Positions 18,639-27,968 of a DNA stretch of 64,000 bases are shown here, in pieces (within the stretch, counting starts at the first letter, position 1; every line of letters begins with the position of its first letter). The position numbers and the translations under genes were made by a program. The stretch comes from Escherichia ruysiae (GTDB lineage: Bacteria; Pseudomonadota; Gammaproteobacteria; Enterobacterales; Enterobacteriaceae). Under the pieces are notes generated by a model that had not been told where the DNA came from, made no database searches, and saw only the letters and a list, made by a program, of their open reading frames with translations. The stretch spans positions 1,426,001 to 1,490,000 of the forward strand of contig NZ_JAVIWS010000001.1 in the NCBI RefSeq assembly GCF_031323975.1. The letters are read 5' to 3'.

Positions 18639-20087
18639 ATGAAACTTAACGACAGTAACTTATTCCGCCAGCAGGCGTTGATTAACGGGGAATGGCTGGA
18701 CGCTAACAATGGTGAAGTCATCGACGTCACCAATCCGGCGAACGGCGACAAGCTGGGTAGCGTACCAAAAATGGGCGCAGATGAAACCCGCGCCGCTATC
18801 GACGCCGCCAATCGCGCCCTGCCCGCCTGGCGTGCGCTTACCGCCAAAGAACGCGCCACCATTCTGCGTAACTGGTTCAATTTGATGATGGAGCACCAGG
18901 ACGATTTAGCGCGCCTGATGACCCTCGAACAGGGTAAACCGCTGGCTGAAGCGAAAGGCGAAATCGGCTATGCCGCCTCCTTTATTGAGTGGTTTGCCGA
19001 AGAAGGCAAGCGTATTTATGGCGACACCATTCCTGGTCATCAGGCCGATAAACGCCTGATTGTTATCAAGCAGCCGATTGGCGTTACCGCCGCTATCACG
19101 CCGTGGAACTTCCCGGCAGCGATGATTACCCGTAAAGCCGGTCCGGCGCTGGCTGCTGGCTGTACGATGGTGCTGAAGCCCGCCAGTCAGACGCCGTTCT
19201 CCGCGCTGGCGCTGGCAGAGCTGGCGATCCGCGCGGGCGTTCCGGCTGGCGTATTTAACGTGGTCACCGGTTCGGCGGGCGCGGTCGGTAACGAACTGAC
19301 CAGCAATCCGCTGGTGCGCAAGCTGTCGTTTACCGGCTCGACCGAAATTGGCCGCCAGTTGATGGAACAGTGCGCGAAAGACATCAAAAAAGTGTCGCTG
19401 GAGCTCGGCGGCAACGCGCCGTTTATCGTCTTTGACGATGCCGATCTCGACAAAGCCGTGGAAGGCGCGCTGGCTTCGAAATTCCGCAATGCCGGGCAAA
19501 CCTGCGTCTGCGCTAATCGCTTGTATGTGCAGGACGGCGTGTATGACCGCTTTGCCGAAAAATTACAGCAGGCGGTGAGCAAACTACAGATCGGCGACGG
19601 GCTGGATAAAGGCGTCACCATCGGGCCGCTGATCGATGAAAAAGCGGTAGCAAAAGTGGAAGAGCATATTGCCGATGCGCTGGAGAAAGGCGCGCGCGTG
19701 GTTTGCGGTGGTAAAGCGCACGAACGCGGCGGCAACTTCTTCCAGCCAACCATTCTGGTGGACGTTCCAGCCAACGCCAAAGTGTCGAAAGAAGAGACGT
19801 TTGGCCCCCTCGCCCCGCTGTTCCGCTTTAAAGATGAAGCCGACGTGATTGCGCAGGCCAACGATACCGAATTTGGTCTTGCCGCCTATTTCTACGCCCG
19901 CGATTTAAGCCGCGTCTTCCGCGTGGGCGAGGCGCTGGAATACGGCATCGTCGGCATCAATACCGGCATTATTTCTAATGAAGTCGCCCCGTTCGGCGGT
20001 ATCAAAGCCTCAGGCCTGGGTCGTGAAGGTTCGAAGTATGGCATCGAAGATTACTTAGAAATCAAATATATGTGCATCGGTCTTTAA
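18639..20087 (+). CDS. gabD: NADP-dependent succinate-semialdehyde dehydrogenase GabD
   Basis: Oxidises succinate semialdehyde (and glutarate semialdehyde) to the dicarboxylic acid with NADP, the last step of GABA and cadaverine breakdown. The 482-residue aldehyde dehydrogenase contains the coenzyme motif ITPWNFP, the catalytic Glu in LELGGNAPFIV and the nucleophilic Cys in NAGQTCVCANR. The ATG at 18639 follows an AGGACGTAACG ribosome site. gabT starts 13 bases after its stop, so the enzyme pair is co-expressed. Confidence 0.98.
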   Translation: MKLNDSNLFRQQALINGEWLDANNGEVIDVTNPANGDKLGSVPKMGADETRAAIDAANRALPAWRALTAKERATILRNWFNLMMEHQDDLARLMTLEQGKPLAEAKGEIGYAASFIEWFAEEGKRIYGDTIPGHQADKRLIVIKQPIGVTAAITPWNFPAAMITRKAGPALAAGCTMVLKPASQTPFSALALAELAIRAGVPAGVFNVVTGSAGAVGNELTSNPLVRKLSFTGSTEIGRQLMEQCAKDIKKVSLELGGNAPFIVFDDADLDKAVEGALASKFRNAGQTCVCANRLYVQDGVYDRFAEKLQQAVSKLQIGDGLDKGVTIGPLIDEKAVAKVEEHIADALEKGARVVCGGKAHERGGNFFQPTILVDVPANAKVSKEETFGPLAPLFRFKDEADVIAQANDTEFGLAAYFYARDLSRVFRVGEALEYGIVGINTGIISNEVAPFGGIKASGLGREGSKYGIEDYLEIKYMCIGL

Positions 20088-20100
20088 CTGGAGAACGCGA

Positions 20101-21381
20101 ATGAGCAGCAATAAAGAGTTAATGCAGCGCCGCAGTCAGGCAGTTCCTCGTGGCGTTGGGCAGATTCATCCGATTTTCGCTGATCGTGCGGAAAACTGCC
20201 GGGTGTGGGACGTTGAAGGCCGTGAGTATCTTGATTTCGCGGGCGGGATTGCGGTGCTCAACACCGGGCACCTGCATCCGAAAGTGGTGGCGGCGGTAGA
20301 AGCGCAACTGAAAAAACTGTCGCATACCTGCTTCCAGGTGCTGGCTTACGAGCCGTATCTGGAGTTGTGCGAAATAATGAATCAGAAGGTGCCGGGCGAT
20401 TTCGCCAAAAAAACGCTGCTGGTAACGACCGGTTCCGAAGCGGTGGAAAACGCGGTGAAAATCGCCCGCGCCGCCACCAAACGCAGCGGCACCATCGCCT
20501 TTAGCGGCGCTTACCACGGGCGCACGCACTACACGCTGGCGCTGACCGGCAAGGTGAATCCGTATTCTGCAGGCATGGGGCTGATGCCGGGTCATGTTTA
20601 TCGCGCGCTTTATCCTTGCCCGCTGCATAACATCAGTGAAGATGACGCTATCGCCAGTATCCACCGAATTTTTAAAAATGACGCTGCGCCGGAAGATATC
20701 GCTGCCATCGTGATTGAGCCGGTTCAGGGCGAAGGCGGTTTCTACGCCGCAACGCCTGCCTTTATGCAGCGTTTACGCGCACTGTGTGACGAGCACGGAA
20801 TCATGCTGATTGCCGATGAAGTGCAGAGCGGCGCGGGGCGTACCGGCACGCTGTTTGCAATGGAGCAGATGGGCGTTGCGGCGGATCTCACCACCTTTGC
20901 GAAATCCATCGCGGGCGGCTTCCCGCTGGCGGGCGTCACCGGGCGCGCCGAAGTGATGGACGCGGTCGCACCTGGCGGTCTGGGCGGCACCTATGCCGGT
21001 AACCCGATTGCCTGCGTAGCCGCGCTGGAAGTGTTGAAGGTGTTCGAGCAGGAAAATCTGCTGCAAAAAGCCAACGACCTGGGCCAGAAGCTAAAAGACG
21101 GATTATTGGCGATCGCCGAAAAACACACCGAGATCGGCGACGTTCGCGGGCTAGGGGCGATGATCGCCATCGAGCTGTTTGAAGATGGCGATCACAGTAA
21201 ACCCAACGCCAGATTCACCGCTGAGATCGTGGCGCGCGCCCGCGACAAAGGCCTGATTCTTCTTTCCTGCGGCCCGTACTACAACGTGCTGCGCATCCTT
21301 GTGCCGCTCACTATTGAAGATGCTCAGATCCGTCAGGGGCTGGAGATCATCGCTCAGTGTTTTGATGAGGCGAAACAATAG
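20101..21381 (+). CDS. gabT: 4-aminobutyrate aminotransferase GabT
   Basis: PLP-dependent class III aminotransferase that moves the amino group of GABA (or 5-aminovalerate) to 2-oxoglutarate, giving the semialdehyde used by GabD. The length is 426 residues. The PLP-binding Lys lies in TFAKSIAGGFPLAG, with the preceding aspartate in IADEVQSGAGRTG. The Ser-Gly pair that grips phosphate (TTGSEAVENAVK) is near residue 110. It is cytoplasmic and third in the csiD-lhgO-gabDTP order. Confidence 0.98.
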   Translation: MSSNKELMQRRSQAVPRGVGQIHPIFADRAENCRVWDVEGREYLDFAGGIAVLNTGHLHPKVVAAVEAQLKKLSHTCFQVLAYEPYLELCEIMNQKVPGDFAKKTLLVTTGSEAVENAVKIARAATKRSGTIAFSGAYHGRTHYTLALTGKVNPYSAGMGLMPGHVYRALYPCPLHNISEDDAIASIHRIFKNDAAPEDIAAIVIEPVQGEGGFYAATPAFMQRLRALCDEHGIMLIADEVQSGAGRTGTLFAMEQMGVAADLTTFAKSIAGGFPLAGVTGRAEVMDAVAPGGLGGTYAGNPIACVAALEVLKVFEQENLLQKANDLGQKLKDGLLAIAEKHTEIGDVRGLGAMIAIELFEDGDHSKPNARFTAEIVARARDKGLILLSCGPYYNVLRILVPLTIEDAQIRQGLEIIAQCFDEAKQ

Positions 21382-21480
21382 CTATGTCTGTTTGTAAGAG
21401 TTAACCGTTGCTAAGGGAATGATAACGATACAGTAAAAAATAATAACGATGAGGCGATCGACAAAGTTAAAAATGACTGC

Positions 21481-21577
21481 GGACTGTCCCCTCGCCCCTC
21501 TGGGGAGAGGGTTAGGGTGACGGGTATACACGCTGCTAAACCCTCACCCCGACCCTATCCCTGAGGGAGAGGGAGAA
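21481..21577. repeat. boxC-type intergenic repeat between gabT and gabP
   Basis: A GC-rich palindromic block: CCCTCGCCCCTCTGGGGAGAGGG followed by an inverted copy with CCCTCACCCCGACCCTATCC. A nearly identical 40-base core, in the opposite orientation, occurs at 57271-57310. It looks like the boxC family of enterobacterial intergenic repeats (family name from memory). It fills most of the 310-base gabT-gabP gap, which holds no gene. Confidence 0.7.
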
Positions 21578-21691
21578 AACCATCACGCTTTCGCTTTTAA
21601 GATTTTGTTGACCGCCTCAATTAAACGCGTGACCCGACGCGGGAAATGTCGGGGCGCTCTCCCAAGTGACACACTTTCGAGAGGATTCAGG

Positions 21692-23092
21692 ATGGGGCAA
21701 TCATCGCAACCACATGAGCTAGGCGGCGGGCTGAAATCACGCCACGTCACCATGTTGTCTATTGCCGGTGTTATCGGCGCAAGTCTGTTTGTCGGTTCGA
21801 GCGTCGCCATCGCCGAAGCGGGCCCTGCGGTATTACTGGCTTATCTGTTCGCCGGATTACTGGTGGTTATGATTATGCGGATGCTGGCAGAAATGGCGGT
21901 CGCCACGCCCGACACCGGCTCCTTTTCCACCTACGCCGATAAAGCCATTGGTCGCTGGGCGGGCTATACCATCGGCTGGCTGTACTGGTGGTTTTGGGTA
22001 CTGGTTATCCCGCTGGAAGCCAACATCGCCGCCATGATCCTGCATTCGTGGGTTCCAGGTATTCCCATCTGGTTATTTTCCCTGGTCATTACCCTCGCCT
22101 TAACCGGCAGTAATTTATTAAGCGTTAAAAACTACGGTGAATTTGAATTCTGGCTGGCGATATGCAAAGTGATTGCCATTCTGGCGTTTATTTTCCTTGG
22201 AGCTGTAGCAATTAGCGGTTTTTACCCTTATGCCGAAGTGAGCGGTATTTCAAGATTGTGGGATAGCGGCGGCTTTATGCCGAACGGCTTTGGCGCGGTA
22301 TTAAGCGCGATGCTGATAACCATGTTTTCTTTTATGGGGGCAGAGATTGTCACCATTGCGGCAGCCGAATCCGACACGCCGGATAAACATATTGTCCGCG
22401 CCACCAACTCGGTTATCTGGCGTATCTCCATTTTCTATTTGTGTTCTATTTTTGTCGTCGTGGCACTCATTCCGTGGAATATGCCAGGACTGAAAACCGT
22501 GGGTTCCTACCGTTCCGTGCTAGAGCTGCTGAATATTCCACATGCAAAATTCATTATGGACTGCGTTATTTTGCTGTCGGTGACCAGTTGTCTGAACTCG
22601 GCTCTGTATACCGCCTCAAGGATGCTCTACTCCTTAAGCCGTCGCGGGGATGCGCCAGCGGCAATGGGTAAAATCAACCGTAGCAAAACCCCGTATGTGG
22701 CAGTATTACTCTCGACCGGCGCGGCGTTTTTAACGGTGGTAGTGAACTATTACGCGCCCGCCAAAGTGTTTAAATTCCTGATCGACAGCTCCGGCGCTAT
22801 TGCCCTGCTGGTTTATTTAGTCATCGCCGTTTCGCAATTGCGGATGCGTAAAATCCTGCTGGCGGAAGGCGGCGAAATTCGCCTGCGCATGTGGCTTTAT
22901 CCGTGGCTCACCTGGCTAGTGATTGGCTTTATTACCTTTGTACTGGTGGTGATGTTATTCCGCCCGGCGCAGCAACTGGAGGTAATTTCCACCGGCTTAT
23001 TAGCGATAGGGATTATCTGTACCGTGCCAATTATGGCACGCTGGAAAAAGCTGATATTGTGGCAAAAAACACCCGTTCATAATACGCGCTGA
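21692..23092 (+). CDS. gabP: GABA permease GabP
   Basis: Inner-membrane amino acid/polyamine/organocation transporter that takes up 4-aminobutyrate with protons. I chose ATG 21692 (MGQSSQPHELGGGLKSRHV), giving the normal 466 residues. The longer frame from 21605 would add a non-conserved basic extension. Twelve membrane segments can be traced, with the APC signature near the first (SIAGVIGASLFVGSS). It supplies substrate for GabT and GabD encoded upstream. The longer gap and repeat before it suggest partial uncoupling from gabDT. Confidence 0.96.
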   Translation: MGQSSQPHELGGGLKSRHVTMLSIAGVIGASLFVGSSVAIAEAGPAVLLAYLFAGLLVVMIMRMLAEMAVATPDTGSFSTYADKAIGRWAGYTIGWLYWWFWVLVIPLEANIAAMILHSWVPGIPIWLFSLVITLALTGSNLLSVKNYGEFEFWLAICKVIAILAFIFLGAVAISGFYPYAEVSGISRLWDSGGFMPNGFGAVLSAMLITMFSFMGAEIVTIAAAESDTPDKHIVRATNSVIWRISIFYLCSIFVVVALIPWNMPGLKTVGSYRSVLELLNIPHAKFIMDCVILLSVTSCLNSALYTASRMLYSLSRRGDAPAAMGKINRSKTPYVAVLLSTGAAFLTVVVNYYAPAKVFKFLIDSSGAIALLVYLVIAVSQLRMRKILLAEGGEIRLRMWLYPWLTWLVIGFITFVLVVMLFRPAQQLEVISTGLLAIGIICTVPIMARWKKLILWQKTPVHNTR

Positions 23093-23112
23093 TAATGTTC
23101 AGGAGTCACACC

Positions 23113-23775
23113 ATGACCATTACGTCTCTGGATGGCTACCGCTGGTTGAAAAACGATATTATTCGCGGCAATTTTCAGCCAGATGAAAAATTACGGATGA
23201 GTTCGCTAACGTCGCGTTATGCACTCGGCGTCGGGCCGTTGCGGGAAGCCCTTTCGCAACTGGTGGCGGAACGGCTGGTCACGGTGGTGAATCAAAAAGG
23301 GTATCGGGTGGCGTCTATGTCAGAGCAAGAACTGCTCGATATTTTCGACGCCCGCGCCAATATGGAAGCGATGCTGGTGAGTCTGGCAATTGCCCGTGGC
23401 GGCGATGAGTGGGAGGCTGACGTTCTCGCCAAAGCGCATTTGCTCAGTAAGCTTGAGGCTTGTGACGCCAGCGAGAAAATGCTTGATGAATGGGACCAGC
23501 GCCATCAGGCATTTCATACTGCAATTGTGGCGGGCTGTGGCTCCCACTATTTACTGCAAATGCGTGAACGGTTGTTTGATCTGGCGGCGCGCTATCGGTT
23601 CATCTGGCTGCGGCAAACGGTGCTTTCTGTAGAAATGCTGGAAGATAAACATGAACAGCACCAGACCCTGACTAAGGCGGTACTGGCGCGAGATACGGCG
23701 CGCGCCAGTGAGTTAATGCGCCAGCATTTACTGACGCCAATTCCGATTATCCAGCAGGCGATGGCTGGCAATTAA
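23113..23775 (+). CDS. csiR: GntR-family (FadR subfamily) repressor CsiR (GlaR)
   Basis: Transcriptional repressor of the csiD-lhgO-gabDTP operon, known to respond to glutarate. The 220-residue protein has a winged helix-turn-helix at residues about 5-70 (RMSSLTSRYALGVGPLREAL). It also has a helical FCD effector domain with metal-binding residues (about 80-210). ATG 23113 follows CAGGAGTCACACC, and the frame is open from 23095 without a better site. It is the last gene of the cluster. The stop directly abuts the stop of kbp on the other strand. Confidence 0.95.
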   Translation: MTITSLDGYRWLKNDIIRGNFQPDEKLRMSSLTSRYALGVGPLREALSQLVAERLVTVVNQKGYRVASMSEQELLDIFDARANMEAMLVSLAIARGGDEWEADVLAKAHLLSKLEACDASEKMLDEWDQRHQAFHTAIVAGCGSHYLLQMRERLFDLAARYRFIWLRQTVLSVEMLEDKHEQHQTLTKAVLARDTARASELMRQHLLTPIPIIQQAMAGN

Positions 23776-24225
23776 CTACTCTTCAGGAATACGCAACACC
23801 TGCCCCGGGTAAATTTTATCCGGGCTTTTTAGCATCGGTTTATTCGCTTCGAAGATTTTATTGTAGAGATTGGCGTTACCGTAAACCTGTTTGGAAATAG
23901 CACTCAGAGTGTCACCAGACTTAACGGTATAAAACTGGCTGGCAGTGCCTGGCGTCGCCGTTTTTACCTGATCGTCCACGCTGGCAATATCGGAAATATT
24001 CCCCACTGCAACAAGGATTTTTTCCTTCGCTTCCTGACTTAAGCCGTCACCTGTAACCGTCGCTTTACCATCGACAATCTGAATATTCACTTTATCGGCA
24101 TCAGGTATACCGGTTTTGTTCAGATGTTCCTGCACCTTCTTCGCCTGATCGTCTTTATCATGCTGACCAGTGACCGCGTCCCAGAGCTTTTCTCCGGCAT
24201 CTTTCACAAAATTGAACAGACCCAT
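23776..24225 (-). CDS. kbp: Potassium-binding protein Kbp (YgaU), BON and LysM domains
   Basis: Small cytoplasmic K+-sensing protein, induced by osmotic stress and stationary phase. It has two clear domains in 149 residues: a BON domain (about 23-91, with [20 protein letters not shown]) and a C-terminal LysM domain (about 97-146, with [20 protein letters not shown] and [10 protein letters not shown]). ATG 24225 is chosen over 24252 because it gives the family length and follows GAGGTAGTT. There is no signal peptide, unlike most LysM proteins. Confidence 0.95.
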   Translation of the reverse strand: MGLFNFVKDAGEKLWDAVTGQHDKDDQAKKVQEHLNKTGIPDADKVNIQIVDGKATVTGDGLSQEAKEKILVAVGNISDIASVDDQVKTATPGTASQFYTVKSGDTLSAISKQVYGNANLYNKIFEANKPMLKSPDKIYPGQVLRIPEE

Positions 24226-24307
24226 AACTACCTCATTCGTTAATGGAAACACTCAGAAAGTGTAGCAGAGGAACGCGGCGCGTTAACGCCGCAGGATGAG
24301 CACAGGA

Positions 24308-24466
24308 TCAATCGCGGGTTTGCACCCAGAAAGCGTGAATTAAACCAGGGATATAGCCAAGAAGTGTCAGCAAAATATTAATAATGAATGCCCAACCAAA
24401 TCCTTTCCCCAGCAGCACGCCGAGCGGTGGCAAAATGATGGTGATGACGATTCTCCAGAACCCCAT
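24308..24466 (-). CDS. yqaE: YqaE, Pmp3/UPF0057-family small membrane protein
   Basis: A 52-residue, very hydrophobic protein with two membrane helices (VITIILPPLGVLLGKG and FIINILLTLLGYIPGLIHAF). This is the hallmark of the Pmp3/UPF0057 family linked to membrane potential and salt stress in other organisms. The start ATG (24464-24466) follows AGGGAGGAC and the stop is TGA at 24308-24310. It is transcribed alone from the minus strand, upstream of kbp, and may share its stress regulation. Confidence 0.93.
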   Translation of the reverse strand: MGFWRIVITIILPPLGVLLGKGFGWAFIINILLTLLGYIPGLIHAFWVQTRD

Positions 24467-24648
24467 ATGTCCTCCCTATAAGAAAATTACTCATTGTTTA
24501 AAAAGAAATTTTATCTCTTAAGCATAGTAATTTTAGCGGAGTCTGCCTGTTTCAGCCTTTGCTTTTACCCTCATTTACGCTGCTGACGCTGGTATACGTT
24601 GCATTTTTAGTTTAGAGTTTACTTAATTTAGAAAACACTTAAATGAAT

Positions 24649-24948
24649 ATGACTGAACTAGCCCAACTACAGGCCAGCGCCGAACAGGCTGCGGCCTTAC
24701 TGAAAGCAATGAGTCACCCCAAACGGTTGCTGATTCTGTGCATGATTTGCGGTTCCCCCGGCACCAGCGCCGGTGAACTGGCGCGCATTACCGGACTGAG
24801 TGCCTCTGCAACGTCACAGCATCTGGCACGGATGCGTGACGAAGGGCTTATCGACAGCCAACGGGATGCCCAACGCATTCTTTATTTCATTAAAAATGAG
24901 GCGGTAAATGCCATTATCGCCACCCTGAAAAACGTCTATTGTCCGTAA
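24649..24948 (+). CDS. ygaV: ArsR-family repressor YgaV (TdsR)
   Basis: Winged-helix regulator, 99 residues, of the ArsR/SmtB family. In E. coli it represses its own ygaVP operon and was reported to sense tributyltin and sulfide or polysulfide. The recognition helices are clear (AGELARITGLSASATSQHLARM). Two cysteines lie near residue 30 (ILCMICGS), with another near the C-terminus (VYCP), candidates for thiol sensing. I chose MTEL at 24649 over the ATG two codons earlier. ygaP follows after 9 bases. Confidence 0.93.
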   Translation: MTELAQLQASAEQAAALLKAMSHPKRLLILCMICGSPGTSAGELARITGLSASATSQHLARMRDEGLIDSQRDAQRILYFIKNEAVNAIIATLKNVYCP

Positions 24949-24957
24949 GGAGTAGCA

Positions 24958-25482
24958 ATGGCTTTAACAACAATTCCACCGCTTGATGCACAAGAATTAA
25001 TCTCACGCGGTGCAAAGTTAATCGATATTCGCGATGCCGATGAATATCTTCGTGAACATATTCCTGAAGCGGATCTGGCGCCATTATCCGTACTGGAACA
25101 GTCTGGTCTTCCGACAAAATTACGTAGCGAACAAATTATATTCCACTGTCAGGCAGGAAAACGCACCAGTAATAATGCACAAAAATTAGCAGCGATTGCC
25201 GCTCCCGCAGATATCTTTTTACTGGAGGGCGGTATTGATGGCTGGAAAAAAGCGGGATTGCCGGTAGCTGAAAATAAATCGCAGCCTTTACCATTAATGC
25301 GTCAGGTACAGATCACAGCTGGTGGCTTAATATTAATCGGCGTCGTATTGGGTTATGCCGTGAATAGCGCGCTCTTCTTATTAAGCGGCTTTGTCGGTGC
25401 GGGATTAATGTTTGCGGGCATCAGCGGTTTTTGCGGGATGGCAAGGTTGTTAGATAAGATGCCGTGGAATCAGCGAGCGTAA
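24958..25482 (+). CDS. ygaP: YgaP, membrane-anchored rhodanese (sulfurtransferase)
   Basis: Inner-membrane rhodanese that moves sulfane sulfur from thiosulfate to acceptors such as cyanide. The N-terminal rhodanese domain (about residues 8-107) has the active-site loop HCQAGKRT with nucleophile Cys64. Two C-terminal membrane helices (about 115-165) carry [20 protein letters not shown] and the following hydrophobic stretch, and form a dimeric anchor. It is co-transcribed with ygaV, whose thiol-sensing repression fits a sulfur or persulfide detoxification role. Confidence 0.95.
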   Translation: MALTTIPPLDAQELISRGAKLIDIRDADEYLREHIPEADLAPLSVLEQSGLPTKLRSEQIIFHCQAGKRTSNNAQKLAAIAAPADIFLLEGGIDGWKKAGLPVAENKSQPLPLMRQVQITAGGLILIGVVLGYAVNSALFLLSGFVGAGLMFAGISGFCGMARLLDKMPWNQRA

Positions 25483-25483
25483 G

Positions 25484-25526
25484 AAGCGACGCCGGACGCG
25501 CCATAGTGGCGGCATCCGGCAGCAGT
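25484..25526. repeat. REP element downstream of ygaP
   Basis: The imperfect palindrome GACGCCGGACGCGCC...GGCGGCATCCGGC is typical of enterobacterial REP sequences. It sits between the convergent ends of ygaP and stpA. Confidence 0.75.
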
Positions 25527-25528
25527 CA

Positions 25529-25930
25529 TTAGATCAGGAAATCGTCGAGAGATTTACCTTCAGCCAGTGCCTGAGCGATCGGTTTCGGTGTACGACCCTG
25601 ACCGGTCCAGGTTTTGACTTCACCATTAAAATCGGTAAATTGATATTTTGCCGGACGCGGCTGGCGTTTTTTACCTGCACGCGGTGCAGCAGAATTATTA
25701 CCGAATAACTCTTCCGGGTTAATTCCGTCAGCCTTCATCAGCTCCAGCCAGGTGCTAATTTTCTCCTGGCGCTCTGCCAGTTCACGCTGCTGCTGTTCTT
25801 CTTCTTCACGTCTTTCTTTAGTGACAACCCTGAATTTTTCGAGCATTTCTTCAAGAACGTCAATGGAGAATTCGCGAGCCATCGCACGGAGGGTGCGAAT
25901 GTTATTTAAACTTTGTAACATTACGGACAT
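25529..25930 (-). CDS. stpA: H-NS paralogue StpA (nucleoid protein and RNA chaperone)
   Basis: Nucleoid-associated protein related to H-NS, which binds curved AT-rich DNA and silences foreign genes; it also has RNA-chaperone activity. The N-terminal oligomerisation region with coiled coil (residues about 1-65) is followed by a linker. The C-terminal DNA-binding domain has the core [13 protein letters not shown]. It has 133 residues, one fewer than I recall for K-12, the difference falling in the variable linker ([11 protein letters not shown]). It is transcribed alone on the minus strand. Confidence 0.96.
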   Translation of the reverse strand: MSVMLQSLNNIRTLRAMAREFSIDVLEEMLEKFRVVTKERREEEEQQQRELAERQEKISTWLELMKADGINPEELFGNNSAAPRAGKKRQPRPAKYQFTDFNGEVKTWTGQGRTPKPIAQALAEGKSLDDFLI

Positions 25931-26600
25931 AATAAAGAAAACCTTTTAACGCCAAAACAAAAAAAAGTATTTCGTCGCGTAGTGTAAGCGATCACTTATT
26001 ATATTTCCACAAAATTTAATCTATTTACAGTCGCGCGCGATATTATTTCAACCGTTATTTCCAGGCAGATTAATAATTATTTTCGGTTTATATATTAGCC
26101 ATTTGACTTATCATTGCAGACATTTGCGAATAATCGGATGCCCTCTGTGCCATCATCACCGAAGGTAGATTAAAGAAAATTGAATAAAAATGCATACATA
26201 AAGAATAAAAACAAAGTTTCAGTAACTGAAGTTTTATGCTGGCATTAGTGGCTTCAGGTCATTAAAAATGCTAAATGAGCTCAACCCGCTACTTAAGCCG
26301 GATTGTCTACGCTTTACGGCGTTAACAGCCCTTAACCGCTCCACCAGCACAGTTCACAATGACAACGTAATAATATGATTTTAAATAAAATTATTCATAA
26401 AGGCATTTAAAAATCCATAATGTATAAAAAATACGCCATTGCGGAACATTTTATCTACAAAAACAAAATAAATAAAAATTTTTCACTAATTGATTACTAA
26501 CAACCAGCAATATACGCTATGCAAAAATGAAACAGGCAGTCTAAAGCACTGCTTCCATTTCCATTCATACCCGATTTCGCTTTTATTAAGGAGCATTAGC
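25931..26600. other. AT-rich intergenic region between stpA and alaE
   Basis: 670 bases with the divergent promoters of stpA and alaE. The sequence is AT-rich with many A/T tracts, which fits H-NS/StpA and Lrp control known for these genes. An open frame from 26490 continues into alaE but has no conserved content. I see no separate gene or RNA. Confidence 0.6.
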
Positions 26601-27050
26601 ATGTTCTCACCGCAGTCACGCTTGCGTCATGCAGTTGCAGACACGTTCGCGATGGTTGTTTACTGTACTGTCGTGAACATGTGTATTGAAGTTTTCCTCT
26701 CCGGGATGAGCTTCGAACAGTCTTTTTATTCCAGGCTGGTGGCCGTTCCGGTGAATATCTTAATTGCATGGCCATATGGCATGTACCGCGATCTGTTTAT
26801 GCGCGCGGCACGCAAAGTTAGCCACTCTGGTTGGACAAAAAATCTGGCTGATATTTTGGCTTATGTGACGTTCCAGTCACCAGTGTATATGGCGATCTTA
26901 TTAGTGGTAGGCGCAGACTGGCACCAGATTATGGCAGCGGTCAGTTCAAACATCGTTGTTTCGATGCTGATGGGGGCGGTCTATGGCTACTTCCTTGATT
27001 ACTGTCGCCGCTTGTTCAAAGTGAGCAGCTACCAGCAGGTAAAAGCCTGA
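26601..27050 (+). CDS. alaE: L-alanine exporter AlaE
   Basis: Inner-membrane exporter that uses the proton gradient to expel L-alanine, preventing toxic build-up from peptides. The 149-residue protein has four predicted membrane helices (about 15-35, 45-65, 85-110 and 112-135). It carries the AlaE-family motifs [15 protein letters not shown] and [15 protein letters not shown] 26601 follows a clear TAAGGAGC ribosome site. The open frame reaches back to 26490 but lacks one. It ends at a hairpin shared with ygaC. Confidence 0.96.
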   Translation: MFSPQSRLRHAVADTFAMVVYCTVVNMCIEVFLSGMSFEQSFYSRLVAVPVNILIAWPYGMYRDLFMRAARKVSHSGWTKNLADILAYVTFQSPVYMAILLVVGADWHQIMAAVSSNIVVSMLMGAVYGYFLDYCRRLFKVSSYQQVKA

Positions 27051-27059
27051 CCCTTCTTT

Positions 27060-27084
27060 TCGCGACTGGCATCGCCAGTCGCGT
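27060..27084. terminator. Bidirectional hairpin between alaE and ygaC
   Basis: The perfect nine-base stem GCGACTGGC/GCCAGTCGC with an ATC loop lies between convergent stops. The flanking T-tracts are modest (CTTCTTTTC and GTCTTTAA), so termination is likely in both directions. Confidence 0.8.
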
Positions 27085-27086
27085 CT

Positions 27087-27431
27087 TTAACTGGCTTCGC
27101 CAAATAAGCCATGCAAATAACGTTCAAGCGCAACACGCGAACTAAAGCCATGCGGGATACCGTAATGCTCATGACGTTCACCCGCTAAATAGAGCGGAAA
27201 TTGCTGGTAATGATCGCAAGTTTTAATATCGGAAGCAGGTTCAGCCAGTGTGGAACTACGTTCTTTTAATGTTGGATGAATTATCAGTGCGGTACGTCCC
27301 ATTCTCGCTTCGCGGTTAACATAGACATAATGTTCCCCACGACGGTAACCGTATGCTTTCTGGGTTACTACATCGACAGTAAAACCGACTTTCTCAAGTA
27401 CGCGCGCCACCTCGTCTGGTCGTAAATACAT
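27087..27431 (-). CDS. ygaC: YgaC, DUF2002 protein of unknown function
   Basis: A 114-residue soluble protein of the DUF2002/YgaC family, found in enterobacteria. E. coli ygaC is reported to be Fur-regulated, but no function is known. Visible features are the N-terminal [19 protein letters not shown], a basic [11 protein letters not shown] segment and conserved [17 protein letters not shown]. No membrane segment or catalytic motif can be recognised. It is monocistronic, converging on alaE, with ATG 27431 preceded by CGAGGAT. Confidence 0.9.
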   Translation of the reverse strand: MYLRPDEVARVLEKVGFTVDVVTQKAYGYRRGEHYVYVNREARMGRTALIIHPTLKERSSTLAEPASDIKTCDHYQQFPLYLAGERHEHYGIPHGFSSRVALERYLHGLFGEAS

Positions 27432-27582
27432 ATTTTATCCTCGTTAATATCTACTGCGCGCCTACCTTACCTGATTGCGCATTCACAACGCTTTCAGAAA
27501 AGTCCATAAAGCCGCGATGAATCTCTGTTAAGAAAATTATGGTCTACACTGAAAATTACATCGAATTCTAATGGGGGATCAT

Positions 27583-27912
27583 ATGTTTAACAGACCGAAC
27601 CGCAACGACGTCGATGATGGCGTGCAGGATATTCAGAATGATGTCAATCAATTAGCCGACAGTCTCGAATCTGTATTGAAGTCCTGGGGCAGCGACGCCA
27701 AAGGTGAAGCCGAAGCCGCACGCAGTAAAGCTCAGGCTCTACTGAAAGAAACCAGAGCGCGGATGCATGGTCGTACTCGCGTCCAGCAAGCCGCGCGCGA
27801 TGCAGTTGGCTGCGCAGATTCTTTTGTTCGTGAAAGACCCTGGTGTAGCGTGGGTACAGCAGCTGCGGTAGGTATTTTTATCGGCGCGCTGTTAAGCATA
27901 CGCAAATCGTAA
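27583..27912 (+). CDS. ygaM: YgaM, ElaB/YqjD/DUF883-family membrane-anchored protein
   Basis: A 109-residue member of the ElaB/YqjD/YgaM family. The first about 75 residues form a charged amphipathic helix (DVQNDVNQLADSLESV-like). The single C-terminal membrane helix (about 85-105, VGTAAAVGIFIGALLSI) precedes a short RKS tail. Paralogues bind ribosomes and anchor them at the inner membrane in stationary phase, and the same is inferred here. I chose ATG 27583, which has a GGGGGATC site. An ATG four codons upstream is possible. Confidence 0.93.
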   Translation: MFNRPNRNDVDDGVQDIQNDVNQLADSLESVLKSWGSDAKGEAEAARSKAQALLKETRARMHGRTRVQQAARDAVGCADSFVRERPWCSVGTAAAVGIFIGALLSIRKS

Positions 27913-27940
27913 TGCAACAATGATAATAAATACGCGTCTT

Positions 27941-27968
27941 TGACCCCGAAGCCTGACTTCGGGGTTTT
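27941..27968. terminator. Terminator between ygaM and the MocR-type regulator
   Basis: CCCCGAAG-CCTGA-CTTCGGGG followed by TTTTTA forms a strong hairpin for ygaM. It immediately abuts the stop of the convergent regulator gene. Confidence 0.9.
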
